Positions 1 to 11,545 are shown, counted from the first letter of the stretch. The stretch is 64,000 bases of DNA from Sabellastarte sp. h YS-2021 (GCA_964017235.1 OZ024931.1:124383530-124447529); one strand, 5' to 3'. Notes: generated from the letters alone by a model not told the origin. Program-made: numbers and translations.

Positions 1-784
1 TGCTACATCATAGTGTTATCTGGGTTTGGCTGTTAGTGTGTCAGGCCAATTTCTCTAAACCTACTGCGCTTACACATTATTGGTCAGTTACTTAGGCATA
101 GCTGAGCAATATTTTTTTTATATTGTCACAGTTGAGTAAATCACTTTAACCTACCTTTTCATTCATTGCTTTGAAATGTGAAAACAACCTATAGGAAATC
201 ATGTCCTTCGAATACATTGACAGTTATGTATGTGCAGTGTACTTCATTTCTTAAGTACATCAATTACTAAATGTTACAGCTCTATGAATTTTTTGTGTAC
301 CAAGTAATGACATTTATATTATTCTTTTCTGTTACAATTTATTAAAAGTTTATAAATTATAAAATGCATTTAGAATTTTAACTTTGGTGATTACTGATGA
401 ATATATAACTGAAAACATTGTTTTTCAAAGTTTACTCATGATGCTATTAAACTTTGTCACATTTCATGACATTATAATGGTTGAAATGATGTCTTTACGT
501 TACACTTGTACATGTTTTTAAAAATTGCTGAAGTAACAAGTACATCCACTATGATATTGCTCTTTATTTTGATATCTTTTCTTGTCATTGTATAAGTTAC
601 AGTGTTGTTCAATTACTATTGATCTTATATTATCATCTATAATATATTTTGTTGTCTGTTGTTCATAATTTAAATAAATGTAGCAATCATTGACTGGACT
701 TACAATTCATGCTGGAAAGGCTGTTTGTGCAATGTGACTTCTCATTGCATACTCCTGCATCATATTAGGTGGGGGGTTGATATT
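1..784. other. AT-rich intergenic DNA, no gene seen
   Basis: No open frame with recognisable protein similarity, no convincing exon and no repeat structure seen up to the SINE that starts near 799. Confidence 0.5.
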
Positions 785-798
785 CCCAGCGTCATTAT

Positions 799-1033
799 AG
801 GGGCCACGGTGGCAGAGTGTTAACACTCTCGCCTCCCACCTCTGTGGCCGGGGTTCGATCCCCGTCATAGCCGTAAGTGGGAAAGCTGGTAGTTGCTTGC
901 CGTTGGTCGGCAGTTTACAGTACACAACCCTAGCGAACTATATGTACTGGTTTCCTCTGCCCTTCCAACTACCCGTCGTGATATGACCTGTACAGTGTTG
1001 AAAGCGACGTAAAACCCCAAATAAACAAACAAA
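799..1033 (+). mobile_element. tRNA-derived SINE (family 1), with target-site duplication
   Basis: The 5' end reads like a tRNA: an A-box-like stretch in the GGCAGAGTGTTAACACTC region and a B box GGGTTCGATCCCC at about 852-864. A conserved central body follows, ending in an AC-rich tail of AAAC units. It is flanked by a 14-bp direct repeat, cccagcgtcattat, at 785-798 and 1034-1047, the mark of target-primed insertion. Three more copies lie on the other strand at 2.8, 39.4 and 44.4 kb. The layout (tRNA head, conserved core, LINE-like tail) resembles the core-domain SINEs described in molluscs. The exact family is not assigned. Confidence 0.88.
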
Positions 1034-1371
1034 CCCAGCGTCATTATGAACATTCTCTTGGTCAACTGCATTAGTAAAAATAAATTTATGAATATCTATT
1101 TTATGCAAAAAAAGTTGCATCAATATAAAAAAAAATGTTACTGGTACCTGTTTTATGTAAAACAGTCTGTAATAGATTGTGCCAATTTGACCCCAAGATA
1201 TCCCCAGACAGACCATCTCTCATACCACAGACATTCATTTGGTATTCCTGAAGGACCCTTTTGTATTTCACTCGCAATTATTATGACTCTCAACAAGTTT
1301 TCATTTAAACTGCCAGATGATAAGAGGTGAATGTACCTGTCTTTTTCACTTTAAGGATTACAATGTCAAAA

Positions 1372-3410
1372 TCAATGAAATCCTAAAACAAGTGCATAAA
1401 TGTTGAATTTTGAAAAAAAAACACCTGATACTTCTGGCATTGCCATGGTTTTGGCAATATTGGGCAGAATAGAACAGGTAGCTATTAACGTGCATGCTGC
1501 TGTTGGTTCCATCCTGACCTCACCATGCATTACATGCCACCTCTTTAACTGTCCAAATCCTCTTTCAATTACACTTCTAGTTTTCTTATGGGAGCTTAAA
1601 ATAGAAAAATTTTATAACAATCACGAAGTTGCATGATGAAATAATTATTCATGACAATATCAAGATATTGTACTGTATGTTAAGGTAAAAATTAAAAAGT
1701 AAAATTGACTAATACAATTTTGAATGAACAGAGGTACACAACCCTATCTTTTCAGTTTAGTTTGCCTTAAATTTGTTGTTCAGGAACATTACTTCAATTT
1801 ATCCCAACACTAAATACTGTCATTAAACATTTGTTACAATTGGCTGAATTGTGACTAAAAACACAATATACAGTTCAATCCAAACAATGTGGGTATAATC
1901 AACAAAATGTAAAATGACGAAAGGTTCACAATAGGGAAAACAGAAATACATTTATAACATTAATGCGTTACTTAAAAAAAATTAAATTAAAATTTTCAAC
2001 AGCAACATGGATTCACAATGTTTTTATAATTAACAAGTGAGACATTTCCAAGGGCAGGGAATAACATCTGGAAAATTTAAACATGGCAAACATGTGTTCT
2101 CCCCCACAGTGTTGTGTAACATTTCACTTAATAATATATAAACACATTCCACTGAAGGATTACCTTTTTTATCAGTTAGAAAATTCTGCCACAAAAGTAA
2201 AAAAAAACAACTTTCTTTTTCATAATGCACTCTTACAAATTGCTGTCACTTTGATAAAGTTAGCACATGTATGTTATGTTTATATTTACTTCGACTTCAT
2301 TTGCATATTCAAATACGATTTCCTGTAAGCACCTGTTATGTGAAGGTAATTCGAAAGTTTTTCTGTGCACATACTGCAGTTGTTGTTTCTTGGTGCTTTG
2401 AAAATTGGGGGTGGAAGGATGTTAACTATGAATAGCATGTATTTTATGTCTACTGTGAACATACGAACCTATTGTATCTCCTTTCACTGGTATTTTGAGA
2501 ATTTTGGAAAGGTGTAAGCAACCAGTTTTTGTTCGGATACCCACTATCTCCAAGCAGCAGTCCAGAAGGAATTTCACCAGCTTCAAACAAATTCCATAAA
2601 TTTGACATTCTCAAAATCCAGCTGTCATGCATAGAGCCAGGCCACTGTACCACAAGGTTTGTTATCACAATCTTGATTCATAACCATTTGAACATTGATT
2701 GAATGATAACCTTTTCGGTTTACATATGTGGTGCCATAATTCGAATATGAGTCCCATCTATTGCGCCAATGACATTAGGGAAAGATGAAATTTCATAAAA
2801 TCCCTGCTATTTGGGGTTTTTCGTCGCTTTCAACACTGTACAGGTCATATCACGACGGGTAGTTGGAAGGGCAGAGGAAAGGAAACCAGTACATACAGTT
2901 CATTAGGGTTCTGTACTGTAAACTGCCGACCAACAGCAAGCAACTACCAGCTTTCCCACTTGAGGCCGTGCCGAGGATCGAACCCGGCCTCAGAGGTGGG
3001 AGGTGAGAGTGTTACCACTCTGCCACCGTGGCCCCAACAAAGTAATAAACTGGTTGACAATTCTTGAAACTGAAGGCTGTGAAATGCTATTGGTGTCCCC
3101 GATTAACATTTGGAAAGATCCTGTTGCACAAAATCGCAGTGCGGTACAAATTTTCATTGGCAATATATGATATAGCACGAGTTCTGTTACATACAGGACT
3201 CAAGTCATGTTGCAAAAGATTGCATAAGAAAGTCACTCCAGCCTTTGTAAATCTAAATCTCTCATAAAAATCCTTCTCATCAAAAAGTTCCATCGGATTT
3301 GTCCAGTCACGGAAAACACGTTCACATCGCAACTGTCTATTTGCATGCAATTGATACAAAAACATGAAATATGCCATCTTTTTTCTTAAGTTAAGAAAGG
3401 TCTTGACCAT
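1372..3410 (-). pseudogene. HARBI1/Harbinger-type transposase, two exons, frameshifted and split by a SINE
   Basis: Reading leftwards from 3410, the helical N-terminal region has RVFRDWTNP and RFRFTKAGV, then ALRFCATGSFQ and SISQPSVSRIVNQ. The frame is then broken by a SINE (2811-3035) and resumes with FPNVIGAIDGTHIRI, which carries the first catalytic Asp. GDSGYPNKNWLLTP supplies the second Asp. An intron follows (donor after 2469, acceptor before 1594), and joining gives RRYNSSHKKTRSVIER with the catalytic Glu in VIERGFGQLK. The exon ends at a TGA at 1372-1374. At least two small frameshifts lie between the first and second Asp. All three catalytic DDE residues survive, so decay is incomplete. 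It could be a dead Harbinger copy or a decayed HARBI1-like host gene; the intron leaves both open. Confidence 0.85.
2811..3035 (-). mobile_element. tRNA-derived SINE (family 1) inside the HARBI1-like pseudogene
   Basis: Reverse-orientation copy of the SINE at 799-1033. Its tail end reads ttggggtttttcgtcgcttt near 2811 and its tRNA head ends at gtggcccc near 3035. It cuts the transposase between SVSRIVNQFITLL and the FYEISSFPNVIG block. I found no clear target-site duplication. Confidence 0.85.
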
Positions 3411-3414
3411 TCTT

Positions 3415-3571
3415 AGATTTAAACATTATTCTTAGAAAAATTCTAAGAATGAGAAAAAATTCTAAGTATAAGAATTTAGTGAATACCAAAAATTCTTATT
3501 CTTAGAATTTTCTAAGAAACATTCTAAGAAAATTCTTATTCTTAGTATAAGAATGTTAGTGAATATGGGCC
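3415..3571. repeat. AT-rich palindromic repeats upstream of the HARBI1-like pseudogene
   Basis: Several overlapping near-palindromes built on attcttagaattttctaaga recur here, ending in tagtgaatatgggccca. The position just beyond the transposase start would fit the subterminal repeats of a Harbinger end. No matching left end was found, so this is tentative. Confidence 0.45.
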
Positions 3572-4700
3572 CAGGATTTAAGATACCCAAGGAGAATGTT
3601 ATGATCTATAGTGTCGAATGCACATATATTTATATTTATGTATGTACAAGTGCATCATGTAAAATGGCAAATTTTTCCTCGAATACATGTAATTTGTAAC
3701 GGTTGAGGTAAACATTTTTGTCTAAGCTCAGTTTCCATTTCAGAGTGTACTTATAAACATTAAACAATAGGTTACTTCCATTCTCCTTACATTTATCAGT
3801 GAAATATTTACCAGTTAGTATAACATAATTGATAAGATAACAATGCTTTGGCATGTAGTTAACAAGACCCAAAGTATATTGAGAATAGCAAAATTGACAG
3901 ATATATTGAATAATGTACTCAGCCAATTAGATATTTGGATCCAGAGAAAGTATTCACTTCTTTACAGTAATAAAAGTAATGTTCCAGATTATCTATTTGG
4001 CCACATTAGACACAGTCAGGAGATGGTTTTATGCCCCATTTATGAAGATTGAGATTACATGTAAATACTCTGTGCACAATCTTATATTGTAAAATTATTA
4101 AATAATTGTCCAACAAGATTTTGTAAGGCAGTTGATCCACTGTTATGTAATCTGTAGTGACTGTTTAGGACTCATAGAACTTCAATCAAACTTCAACCTA
4201 TAGGTAAGTCTCATTTAATTTACAATTATACAGAAAAGCAGGATCATAATAATGTCAGAACAAGTGCAAATATAAATAGCGAGGACTATCTGATAGATAT
4301 AATACACAAATGGCCCAGTCAATAAAATTCGCCATCAGCTATTAGTGGACCTGGCATACATCTGGAGTTTGTGCAGCCCCAACCCAAAATACGGACACCC
4401 TTCTTGAAATGCTTACCTCAAATCATGGGTTGATGTCTAGAGTCCTGAGATGTTCCATGTGGATTAGGGCTCAACACTTAGACTGTACCACTGAGGCCTA
4501 GGAACTAAGTTACTATTTGCAGGAATGGGAAAGGTTATTAATTCTGAGGTGTTTTGGTAAAATCATAAATACCTTGCTCACATATTTTGTTTATAATAAT
4601 GTTAATGTTGTCGTTTGCTGTGATAACAGGTCCAATGAACCAATGGGTTTATTGTTTCTATTATCTTGTTCAAACATTAAGTGAAAAAAAATATTGTGAT
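3572..4700. other. Intergenic DNA, no gene seen
   Basis: AT-rich, with short open frames only (69-96 codons) and no recognisable protein or splice structure. It lies beyond the 3' end of the neuropeptide-type gene. Confidence 0.4.
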
Positions 4701-4706
4701 ACATAA

Positions 4707-4712
4707 TTTATT
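4707..4712 (-). promoter_or_regulatory. Candidate polyadenylation signal AATAAA of the neuropeptide-type gene
   Basis: The minus strand reads AATAAA about 157 nt after the TAG stop codon at 4869-4871, a plausible distance for a short 3' UTR. Confidence 0.45.
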
Positions 4713-4868
4713 TCACATTACTTTAGCATAATTAGATATGATGCATAATTTGTCTCAACAAAAAAGTATTTTTTAAATATCTCAATGTCGGTATGTATGC
4801 TGTCTCTGTCGTCATTTTTCAAATTCACTGATGCTAGAATCCTTGTTGGCCAGCTCTTGGAGTGAAAT

Positions 4869-6967
4869 CTACTCATTAGATCTACTCATGTGAACACCCC
4901 ATGGAGTCTGAGCTGGTGTTTCTGCAGCTCTTCTCTTCAGTATTTTGTTATTGCCAAAGGGAGTCTGAGCTGGTGGTGCTGCAACCCTTTTCTTCAGTAT
5001 TTTGTTAACACCCCATGGAGTCTGATCTGGTGTTTCTGCAGCACTTCTCTTCAGTATTTTGTTAACACCCCATGGAGTCTGATCTGGTGTTTCTGCAGCA
5101 CTTCTCTTCAGTATTTTGTTAACACCCCATGGAGTCTGATCTGGTGTTTCTGCAGCACTTCTCTTCAGTATTTTGTTAACACCCCATGGAGTCTGATCTG
5201 GTGTTTCTGCAGCACTTCTCTTCAGTATTTTGTTAACACCCCATGGAGTCTGAGCTGGTGTTTCTGCAGCACTTCTCTTCAGTATTTTGTTAACACCCCA
5301 TGGAGTCTGATCTGGTGTTTCTGCAGCACTTCTCTTCAGTATTTTGTTAGCACCCCATGGAGTCTGAGCTGGTGTTTCTGCAGCCATTCTCTTCAGTATT
5401 TTGTTAACACCCCATGGAGTCTGATCTGGTGTTTCTGCAGCACTTCTCTTCAGTATTTTGTTAGCACCCCATGGAGTCTGATCTGGTGTTTCTGCAGCAC
5501 TTCTCTTCAGTATTTTGTTAACACCCCATGGAGTCTGAGCTGGTGTTTCTGCAGCACTTCTCTTCAGTATTTTGTTAGCACCCCATGGAGTCTGAGCTGG
5601 TGTTTCTGCAGCACTTCTCTTCAGTATTTTGTTAGCACCCCATGGAGTCTGATCTGGTGTTTCTGCAGCACTTCTCTTCAGTATTTTGTTAACACCCCAT
5701 GGAGTCTGAGCTGGTGTTTCTGCAGCCATTCTCTTCAGTATTTTGTTAACACCCCATGGAGTCTGAGCTGGTGTTTCTGCAGCACTTCTCTTCAGTATTT
5801 TGTTAGCACCCCATGGAGTCTGATCTGGTGTTTCTGCAGCACTTCTCTTCAGTATTTTATTAGCACCCCATGGAGTCTGAGCTGGTGTTTCTGCAGCACT
5901 TCTCTTCAGTATTTTGTTAGCACCCCATGGAGTCTGATCTGGTGTTTCTGCAGCACTTCTCTTCAGTATTTTGTTAACACCCCATGGAGTCTGAGCTGGT
6001 GTTTCTGCTGCCATTCTCTTCAGTATTTTGTTAACACCCCATGGAGTCTGAGCTGGTGTTTCTGCAGCACTTCTCTTCAGTATTTTGTTAGCACCCCATG
6101 GAGTCTGATCTGGTGTTTCTGCAGCACTTCTCTTCAGTATTTTGTTAACACCCCATGGAGTCTGAGTTAGTGTTTCTGCAGCACTTCTCTTCAGTATTTT
6201 GTTAACACCCCATGGAGTCTGATCTGGTGTTTCTGCAGCACTTCTCTTCAGTATTTTGTTATTGCCATACGGAGTCTGACCTGGTGGTGCTGCAACCCTT
6301 CTCTTCAGTATTTTGTTAACACCCCATGGAATCTGATCTGGTGAACCTATCACACTTCTCTTTAGTATTTTGCCACCATCACCATATGGAACGTCGACTA
6401 AGGAAAATAAAGGATGTGATTTTGCAAGTTACATTTAAATTTAGGTTTCACTATAAACAGGCTATAAATTGCCATAGCCACTTGGTCTGTTATAGCATTG
6501 CATTGTTAATTTACAGCACAAGTACAGTTCTCATAATATACCTCTTGAAACACCATATATGGAAATCAACTAAACCAGAACATTAGGAATAGAATATATT
6601 TTTGAAACTAAATAATGCATACTTCCATATATAGTTGAAATTGTCTCTGGTGCCAAGTTAAACTTGAAATTGTAGATTTTATCTCACTGCTGACTGATTT
6701 TAATGATGTCACTAATAACTGTTGATATCAAAAGCATAAAGTTTGTTCTGAGAATAAAACCAATTTTGTTTGATGGCATCACTGAATATATTCATATCAG
6801 CACAATACAATTATGAATATTATCACATCAAACATATGGTATTTATGGTTCAAAGTATGTTTAATCTTTGTCTTATTCATTATTTGGATACCTTTAAAGA
6901 TTGCTGTGGCATGGTTCATTAATGCCAATATGGCAAACATCCGTACATGTAGGAACACAGACATCAT
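4869..6967 (-). CDS. Multi-copy neuropeptide-type precursor (unclassified), two coding exons
   Basis: Coding exons 6967-6892 and 6397-4869 join to 534 residues. Exon 1 encodes 25 residues with a hydrophobic core (FAILALMNHATAIF), a typical signal peptide. It is preceded by the acceptor cttttcag at about 6970, so a 5' noncoding exon is implied, and followed by donor AAAG|GTATCC. Exon 2 starts after ttttccttag, and the phase-1 junction matches exactly. After a short leader ending GGKILKR come 25 units of 19 residues plus a final truncated one. The consensus is SAAETPDQTPWGVNKIL followed by Lys-Arg. Residue 7 alternates D/A and residue 13 alternates V/A. No Gly precedes the KR sites, so mature peptides would carry a free C-terminus and would not be amidated. 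The architecture is that of a secreted, convertase-cleaved prohormone. I do not recognise the peptide as any known neuropeptide family. Confidence 0.85.
4890..6345 (-). repeat. 57-bp coding minisatellite (neuropeptide units)
   Basis: About 25 nearly identical 57-bp units, in frame and with no stop. Variation is mostly at two codons (GAT/GCT and GTT/GCT on the coding strand). Units 5-9 and 10-14 have the same order of variants (DA, AV, Met-AV, DA, AA), indicating a recent five-unit, 285-bp duplication. The outermost units (PYGNN and PFGNN types) are the most divergent. Confidence 0.95.
6398..6891 (-). other. Intron of the neuropeptide-type gene
   Basis: 494 nt. Donor GTATCC at 6891 and acceptor CCTTAG ending at 6398, with a pyrimidine-rich tract tttattttcc before the AG. 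Phase 1. No repeat recognised inside. Confidence 0.8.
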
Positions 6968-6969
6968 AG

Positions 6970-8524
6970 CTGAAAAGAAAGATTAGACAAGGTTAAATTG
7001 TGGATTTTACATGGCATTTCACAAGATGGGATATTGCTTACCCATATATTGTTTTAAGCTGGGTTCAGTCCATGAACACACACGCCAGAGCCAAGTAATC
7101 ATTTTCCAAACCTTACATTCATCACTAAAGTCCCAAAACAGGTGTTGACAAAACTTGAGATTAGTAAAATTAATTGTTTATCCTTCCCTGTTCATGTAAT
7201 ATTACAATGGTGAGTGGGGATGTTGGTGGAGGTGGTAGTGTTACATTTGCAGAAAACTACTCATTACTTGGACAACCAGATTCTGCACTCATAAAATTTT
7301 ATCTTAATTGAAAATTTTCTCTGTCAGCAAATAAAGTGTATAAAGTTTTAATCAGCCCACTGTACACCTACATTCTTTACTTCCATGTATTTACCAATAA
7401 ATATTCTTAAAGTCCACAGTGCATGAAAAAAAAGTTTCTTTAAAACTTTGTACATGGGTGCCAGAGAGTAAGACAATCCCAGTAAAGAAAACCAGACATC
7501 AATCAGAGCATCCCCCACTGAGATACAGCCTCTCAAAGTGGCATATAGAATAACATTCCTGAAAACATGTGTGGAGGTGTTGTGATGAAATAAAAGGTAC
7601 ACAACTGCACATTTGCAATGGTTTCTGTTCTAAATGTATTGGGAAGGATTGGATGTAATTAAATATGAAGTTTTACTCCAGCCGTGTAGCCCAATATAAT
7701 GACCAGATGGTTTTATAAATTGTCACTGTCCATTCTTAATGGTCAACTAGAGCTAGTAATGAATATTGATCTGTTCATTCAAAAATAATACAAATGTACC
7801 ATTTACTGTTCAACCTTGGGCTAACTTTTGCTGTTTTGATAATAAGGAGTTTGGATAATCATGAATGCCGTAAAATTGATCCCACTTTGAGAAAATGTGG
7901 AAAGAACTGGGTGAAGAACATGCTTATCAATACATTTAAAAACTGACACACTATCAGAAGCTGCATTGTTACACTATAAAACTACACACTTATTCACTAT
8001 TTTGGACACAAGTTACAGTCAAATTGTAGTGTTAATTATTAATTGTAAGACTATTATTTGTGTGTGACCAGAATATATTTCAAGTTAATTTGATAGAAGA
8101 ATCTTTCCACTAAGTATTGGAAACAAAAATTATTTTTTGGACTGAAGCTGACCCTTTCCACGACAGTTTATAAAACACTAATTTCACTTCATTTTACACT
8201 ATTTTGTATTGTAAACATTGAGATCAGAGTTTTGAATCACCCTGTATGACGTGGCACAGTTTCAGAGAGGGATCTGTTTGTTTTTCCCAAGTGTCAGATT
8301 TAACTGGCTTTTAATGTGCTTTCTATTGGGAGTTTGAAGATGGGACTTGGCAGGTGTGTTGTTACACACATAATCTGCATAGGGATGAAAAAAAAATTTT
8401 CATGCATTGTGGTCTTTAAATATATGCAACAAGATATATATGATAGTTGTTGTATTTATATGTAGGTATAATAGCAAAACTTTCCAAATGGTCAATACCA
8501 AATATATAAATATATATGCCTGGA
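6970..8524. other. Upstream flank of the neuropeptide-type gene, no coding gene seen
   Basis: The acceptor at 6970 implies a 5' noncoding exon somewhere in this stretch or beyond, but I cannot place it. One 84-codon minus-strand frame (7348-7602) starts near an AG but has no recognisable similarity. Confidence 0.35.
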
Positions 8525-8700
8525 TTAAGAATGTGATCCGGATCACTTTCAAAATTAAAATGCCTATTCCTTATTCCATTGTCAACATTTCCTGAACATT
8601 TTATTAAAATCCGTTCATATTTATTTAATTATTTAAAAACAGTCAAACAAACAAACAAACACAGCCACACAAGCAAACATAGGCTCCTTGGTGGAACTAA
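8525..8700 (+). mobile_element. 3'-end-like fragment of a non-LTR element (RTE-type tail)
   Basis: It contains gatccggatcact, then ttaaaatccgttcata and a run of AAAC units followed by ggctccttggtgga. I recognise this order of motifs from the 3' ends of RTE-like LINEs and their SINEs in invertebrates. No coding part is seen here. Confidence 0.5.
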
Positions 8701-9169
8701 TAACAATTTTGAACTGTAGTTCTTGGTAAAGTTCAAGATTTCCTCAAAGGAACTGTGAAGATTTGCTCCAACTAAAATCATACCAGATCATACCACTTGC
8801 ATGAAACGAGAGCAGGTGTTTTATAATCTTATTTTAACACACTGAAGTTCTAAACACAGCTCTTTTAATCATGTTGGAAGAGTACTCTATCACTGTGTAT
8901 TGATTACAACTGGTCTTACAAAAACAGTTTACTTGGCATGGAAAAATGAGAAAAAATTATCTTGTTAAATATCTTTATTAATGTAAAGTAGAATGTGAAA
9001 TGTATCTTTTTGCGCTAAATAACTGTTAGAACAGTCACCACTTAATTGACTTATGTAAATAAATAATAAGATAATAATGTAACAAGTCCAGGAAATCTAC
9101 TGGTTGTTCAAATGTCTTGCTTGTATGCTATAAGAATATTGTGATGAAATGTTATTAGTGATATTGATG

Positions 9170-11545
9170 AGGGTGTTCCACTGGGGCCGACTTGTCAGTA
9201 ACTATAAATTTTTTGAGAAATGTTTACAGAGTTGGTTAGGACCGGTTGTAATTGCACGGCTTGTCACGTTGGATTGGAAAAATATCAAACATGTTTGATA
9301 TTTCATGGACCCACCCTGACTCTGTCTCCGGACCTTGAAACCGTCCTGTCATGAATCTCTATGGTTTCTCAGACACACTTGTCGTCTTGTTCTATATTGC
9401 AAACCATCTTGTCTGGAAGCACTTCTCGTACACACCAAACCGGCCTGTTGTAAAAAACCCAAAAAAACAATTGGACCTCAAGAAGTCGGAAAGACTTTGC
9501 GTTACAAGAATTTTTGACATTATTTTTGAATGATTTTGACCCTTGGATCAGACCTTCTCAGTTTTGACTTTTGAGAAAATTTTGAAGTTCTCCAAAGATT
9601 TTGATAGTTTAGAAAGTTTTAAAGTTTGCCAGATAAAGATGCTTAAAAATTATATTTTCAATGAGTTTCAATGTGCGACATTTTTTTAGACCTTGTGTTG
9701 AGGGATTTGTGATTTGGTTGGAAATAGTTTTGAAACTTGTTGGAATGTATTAGATTTTTATTTTGGAAATTTATAGGAAGCAACATCGGCTCAAATAAAA
9801 GTTCTTGGAATAATTGGGTGGTCCTGAAAAGGTCTGATAGATGCCAGCTTCTTCTGTCCCCAAGGTAGCATCGCAGATCCTGTCTTATTGTCAAGCCATT
9901 ACACTCACATGATTGAAGCTGTCTTTCAGTAGGTCTCGCTGATGTTTGGTTTCCCTCAATTCCTGTAATTGTCATCTGGCACGTACACCACCTGTTCATT
10001 TTGTAGGGCCGCTACATTATTTGCTGGGGTGGGTGCTCTGTCTGCCAGGCCCTGGTGTGTCCTCAGCGTGTTGTGCGACACCACAAAACAATGTTTCTGA
10101 CAACCTTTGGCCGTTTCTCCCTGGTGCCCAGTAGTACCCTAAATCTGCTCACTAATATTCCAAATGCATTATTCACCATCCACCTGCCGCTGGAGATCCT
10201 GTAGTTTGCTGTTCTCTCTTCCCTTGTGAGTTGTCTTCTGCTGTAGGGTTTCACCATCCATGGTATCAAGGCAAAGGCATCGTCACCCAGCAAGAAATAG
10301 TGCAAATCTGGTCCTCCGTCCCCCATCGGTTCAAGTGGTGGAAGCATCAAGGTGCCCGATGAGGATCCACTTGATCCAACATCTACCTGGAGGAATTTGT
10401 ATTCTCTGTTGAACAGAGTTAGCAGCACCAGGGAAAAAATCCCTTGTAGTTGCAATGTTCACTCCCAGATTTCTATGGCTTCTTCATAGCGATATGTTTC
10501 CCAGCTGGTGCCCCTACAGCATGGGGATATTCCATCTGGTTCTAAACTTCTCCCTCACATTTGTCCAGTCTTCGGGTTTAGTAGGGCAGGACAAATACTC
10601 TTCCTCGAATTCATCAAAGATGGCTCGGCAGACCTGGGGGACGAATTTACAGATGGTGGTTTGGCCAACCAGCCAGTGTTACTGCAATGAGTGGTATATC
10701 TTTCCTGTTGTCAGCTGTCTCAGTGTTATTGCCAGTTTCAACCCAACTTCTAAGGGCTTCTTTAAATGGGTCACTGACTCCTTGATGCCGTGGCATATGC
10801 GTTCCTCAATGAGGTAAAAAAGGCAGGTGGCCTGGTAATTCTGGTAACCTGGGGTATCAGCCTGTGTTAAGTTGACCGGGAGGTTTCTGTAGCATCCTCT
10901 TTCTTCTCTTTGAAGTATCCATGGCATGAAACAGGGGTTTGGTGGCTTTCTTCTTCTCCTGGGTGGTGGCTGTTGCTGTGGTGAAGGTGTTCCCTGTAGG
11001 GCAGGTGCTGGTCCTGGGTTCAGAATTGTCCTTTTCTGTCTACATATCATGATGATGATCAAAATATTAAAATCAATAAAAACAAAAGTACCCTAAGCTT
11101 CTGTAGATGTGTAGTTGGCATCTCTGCAGTGATAAGTGATAATTTACAGCAGCCAGAAGGGGTTTATATAGTATGGATTTGATCCTAACTCTCGATCCTG
11201 ACTCCAGAAATTAATCAGTCAGGGTGTGTTGGGAAAATGCTCCAGTCCTGCCAGTTTGTAAGTATGGCTTGTCGGGGGCTGATATGGCTTGTTTGTTAGG
11301 GGTTTACAGCTTGTCCTGGTGGCTTCCCATCTAGTGGTGGAGAGAAACATCCCGACCCCAAGTCAGGTCGGGATCTTGATGCAGACAAGCTAGGTTGCAC
11401 TATGTCCTGTTGGGGAGGTGAAACTGACCCAAAATTTTCACACGATTTTGTTCTGGCTTATGCTTTTGGATCCCTGACTTTGGCAAGCGACCCTAGAGAG
11501 TCGTAGAGTCAATTATAGTGTTGGTTCCAGTAGAACAGCCCCTTA
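9170..11545 (-). mobile_element. Harbinger-type DNA transposon (copy 2)
   Basis: It encloses the transposase pseudogene. The candidate ends are inverted: gggtgttccactgg at about 9172 and, read in reverse, ggctgttctactgg ending near 11544. No clean 3-bp TAA-type duplication is seen at these ends, so the borders are approximate. A palindrome atcaaacatgtttgat at about 9288 is shared with the short element at 30407-31126. Confidence 0.6.
9840..11062 (-). pseudogene. Harbinger/PIF transposase (DDE_Tnp_4-like), degenerate
   Basis: In order on the minus strand: a Pro/Arg-rich leader; a helical N-terminal region with ERICHGIKESV and GLKLAITLRQLTTGKIYHSL; the first catalytic block as GAPAGKHIAMKKP; then EYKFLQVDVGSSGSSSG, LLGDDAFALIPWMVKPYSRR and WMVNNAFGILVSRFRVLL; then a degraded C-terminus. 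Family members normally read DGKH in the first block and VENAFG in the third. Here the first Asp is Ala and the Glu is Asn, so two of the three catalytic acids are lost, while the second Asp (GDDAF) remains. Frame changes occur near 10680-10450 and after 10063. It is an inactive relic. Confidence 0.85.

Noticed and set aside
798-880. Possible tRNA gene
   Set aside because: The A and B boxes are there, but the sequence does not fold into a full tRNA and continues into a SINE body with a target duplication.
4890-6170. 426-codon plus-strand frame of Cys/Trp repeats
   Set aside because: It is the complement of the peptide array. It has no signal peptide or splice context, whereas the minus strand has both and a processing site in every unit.
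4890-6345. CRISPR-like repeat array
   Set aside because: There are no unique spacers. The 57-bp units are contiguous and coding, and the genome is eukaryotic.
7348-7602. 84-codon minus-strand frame after a possible splice acceptor
   Set aside because: No protein similarity, no usable donor and no conserved features; probably chance.
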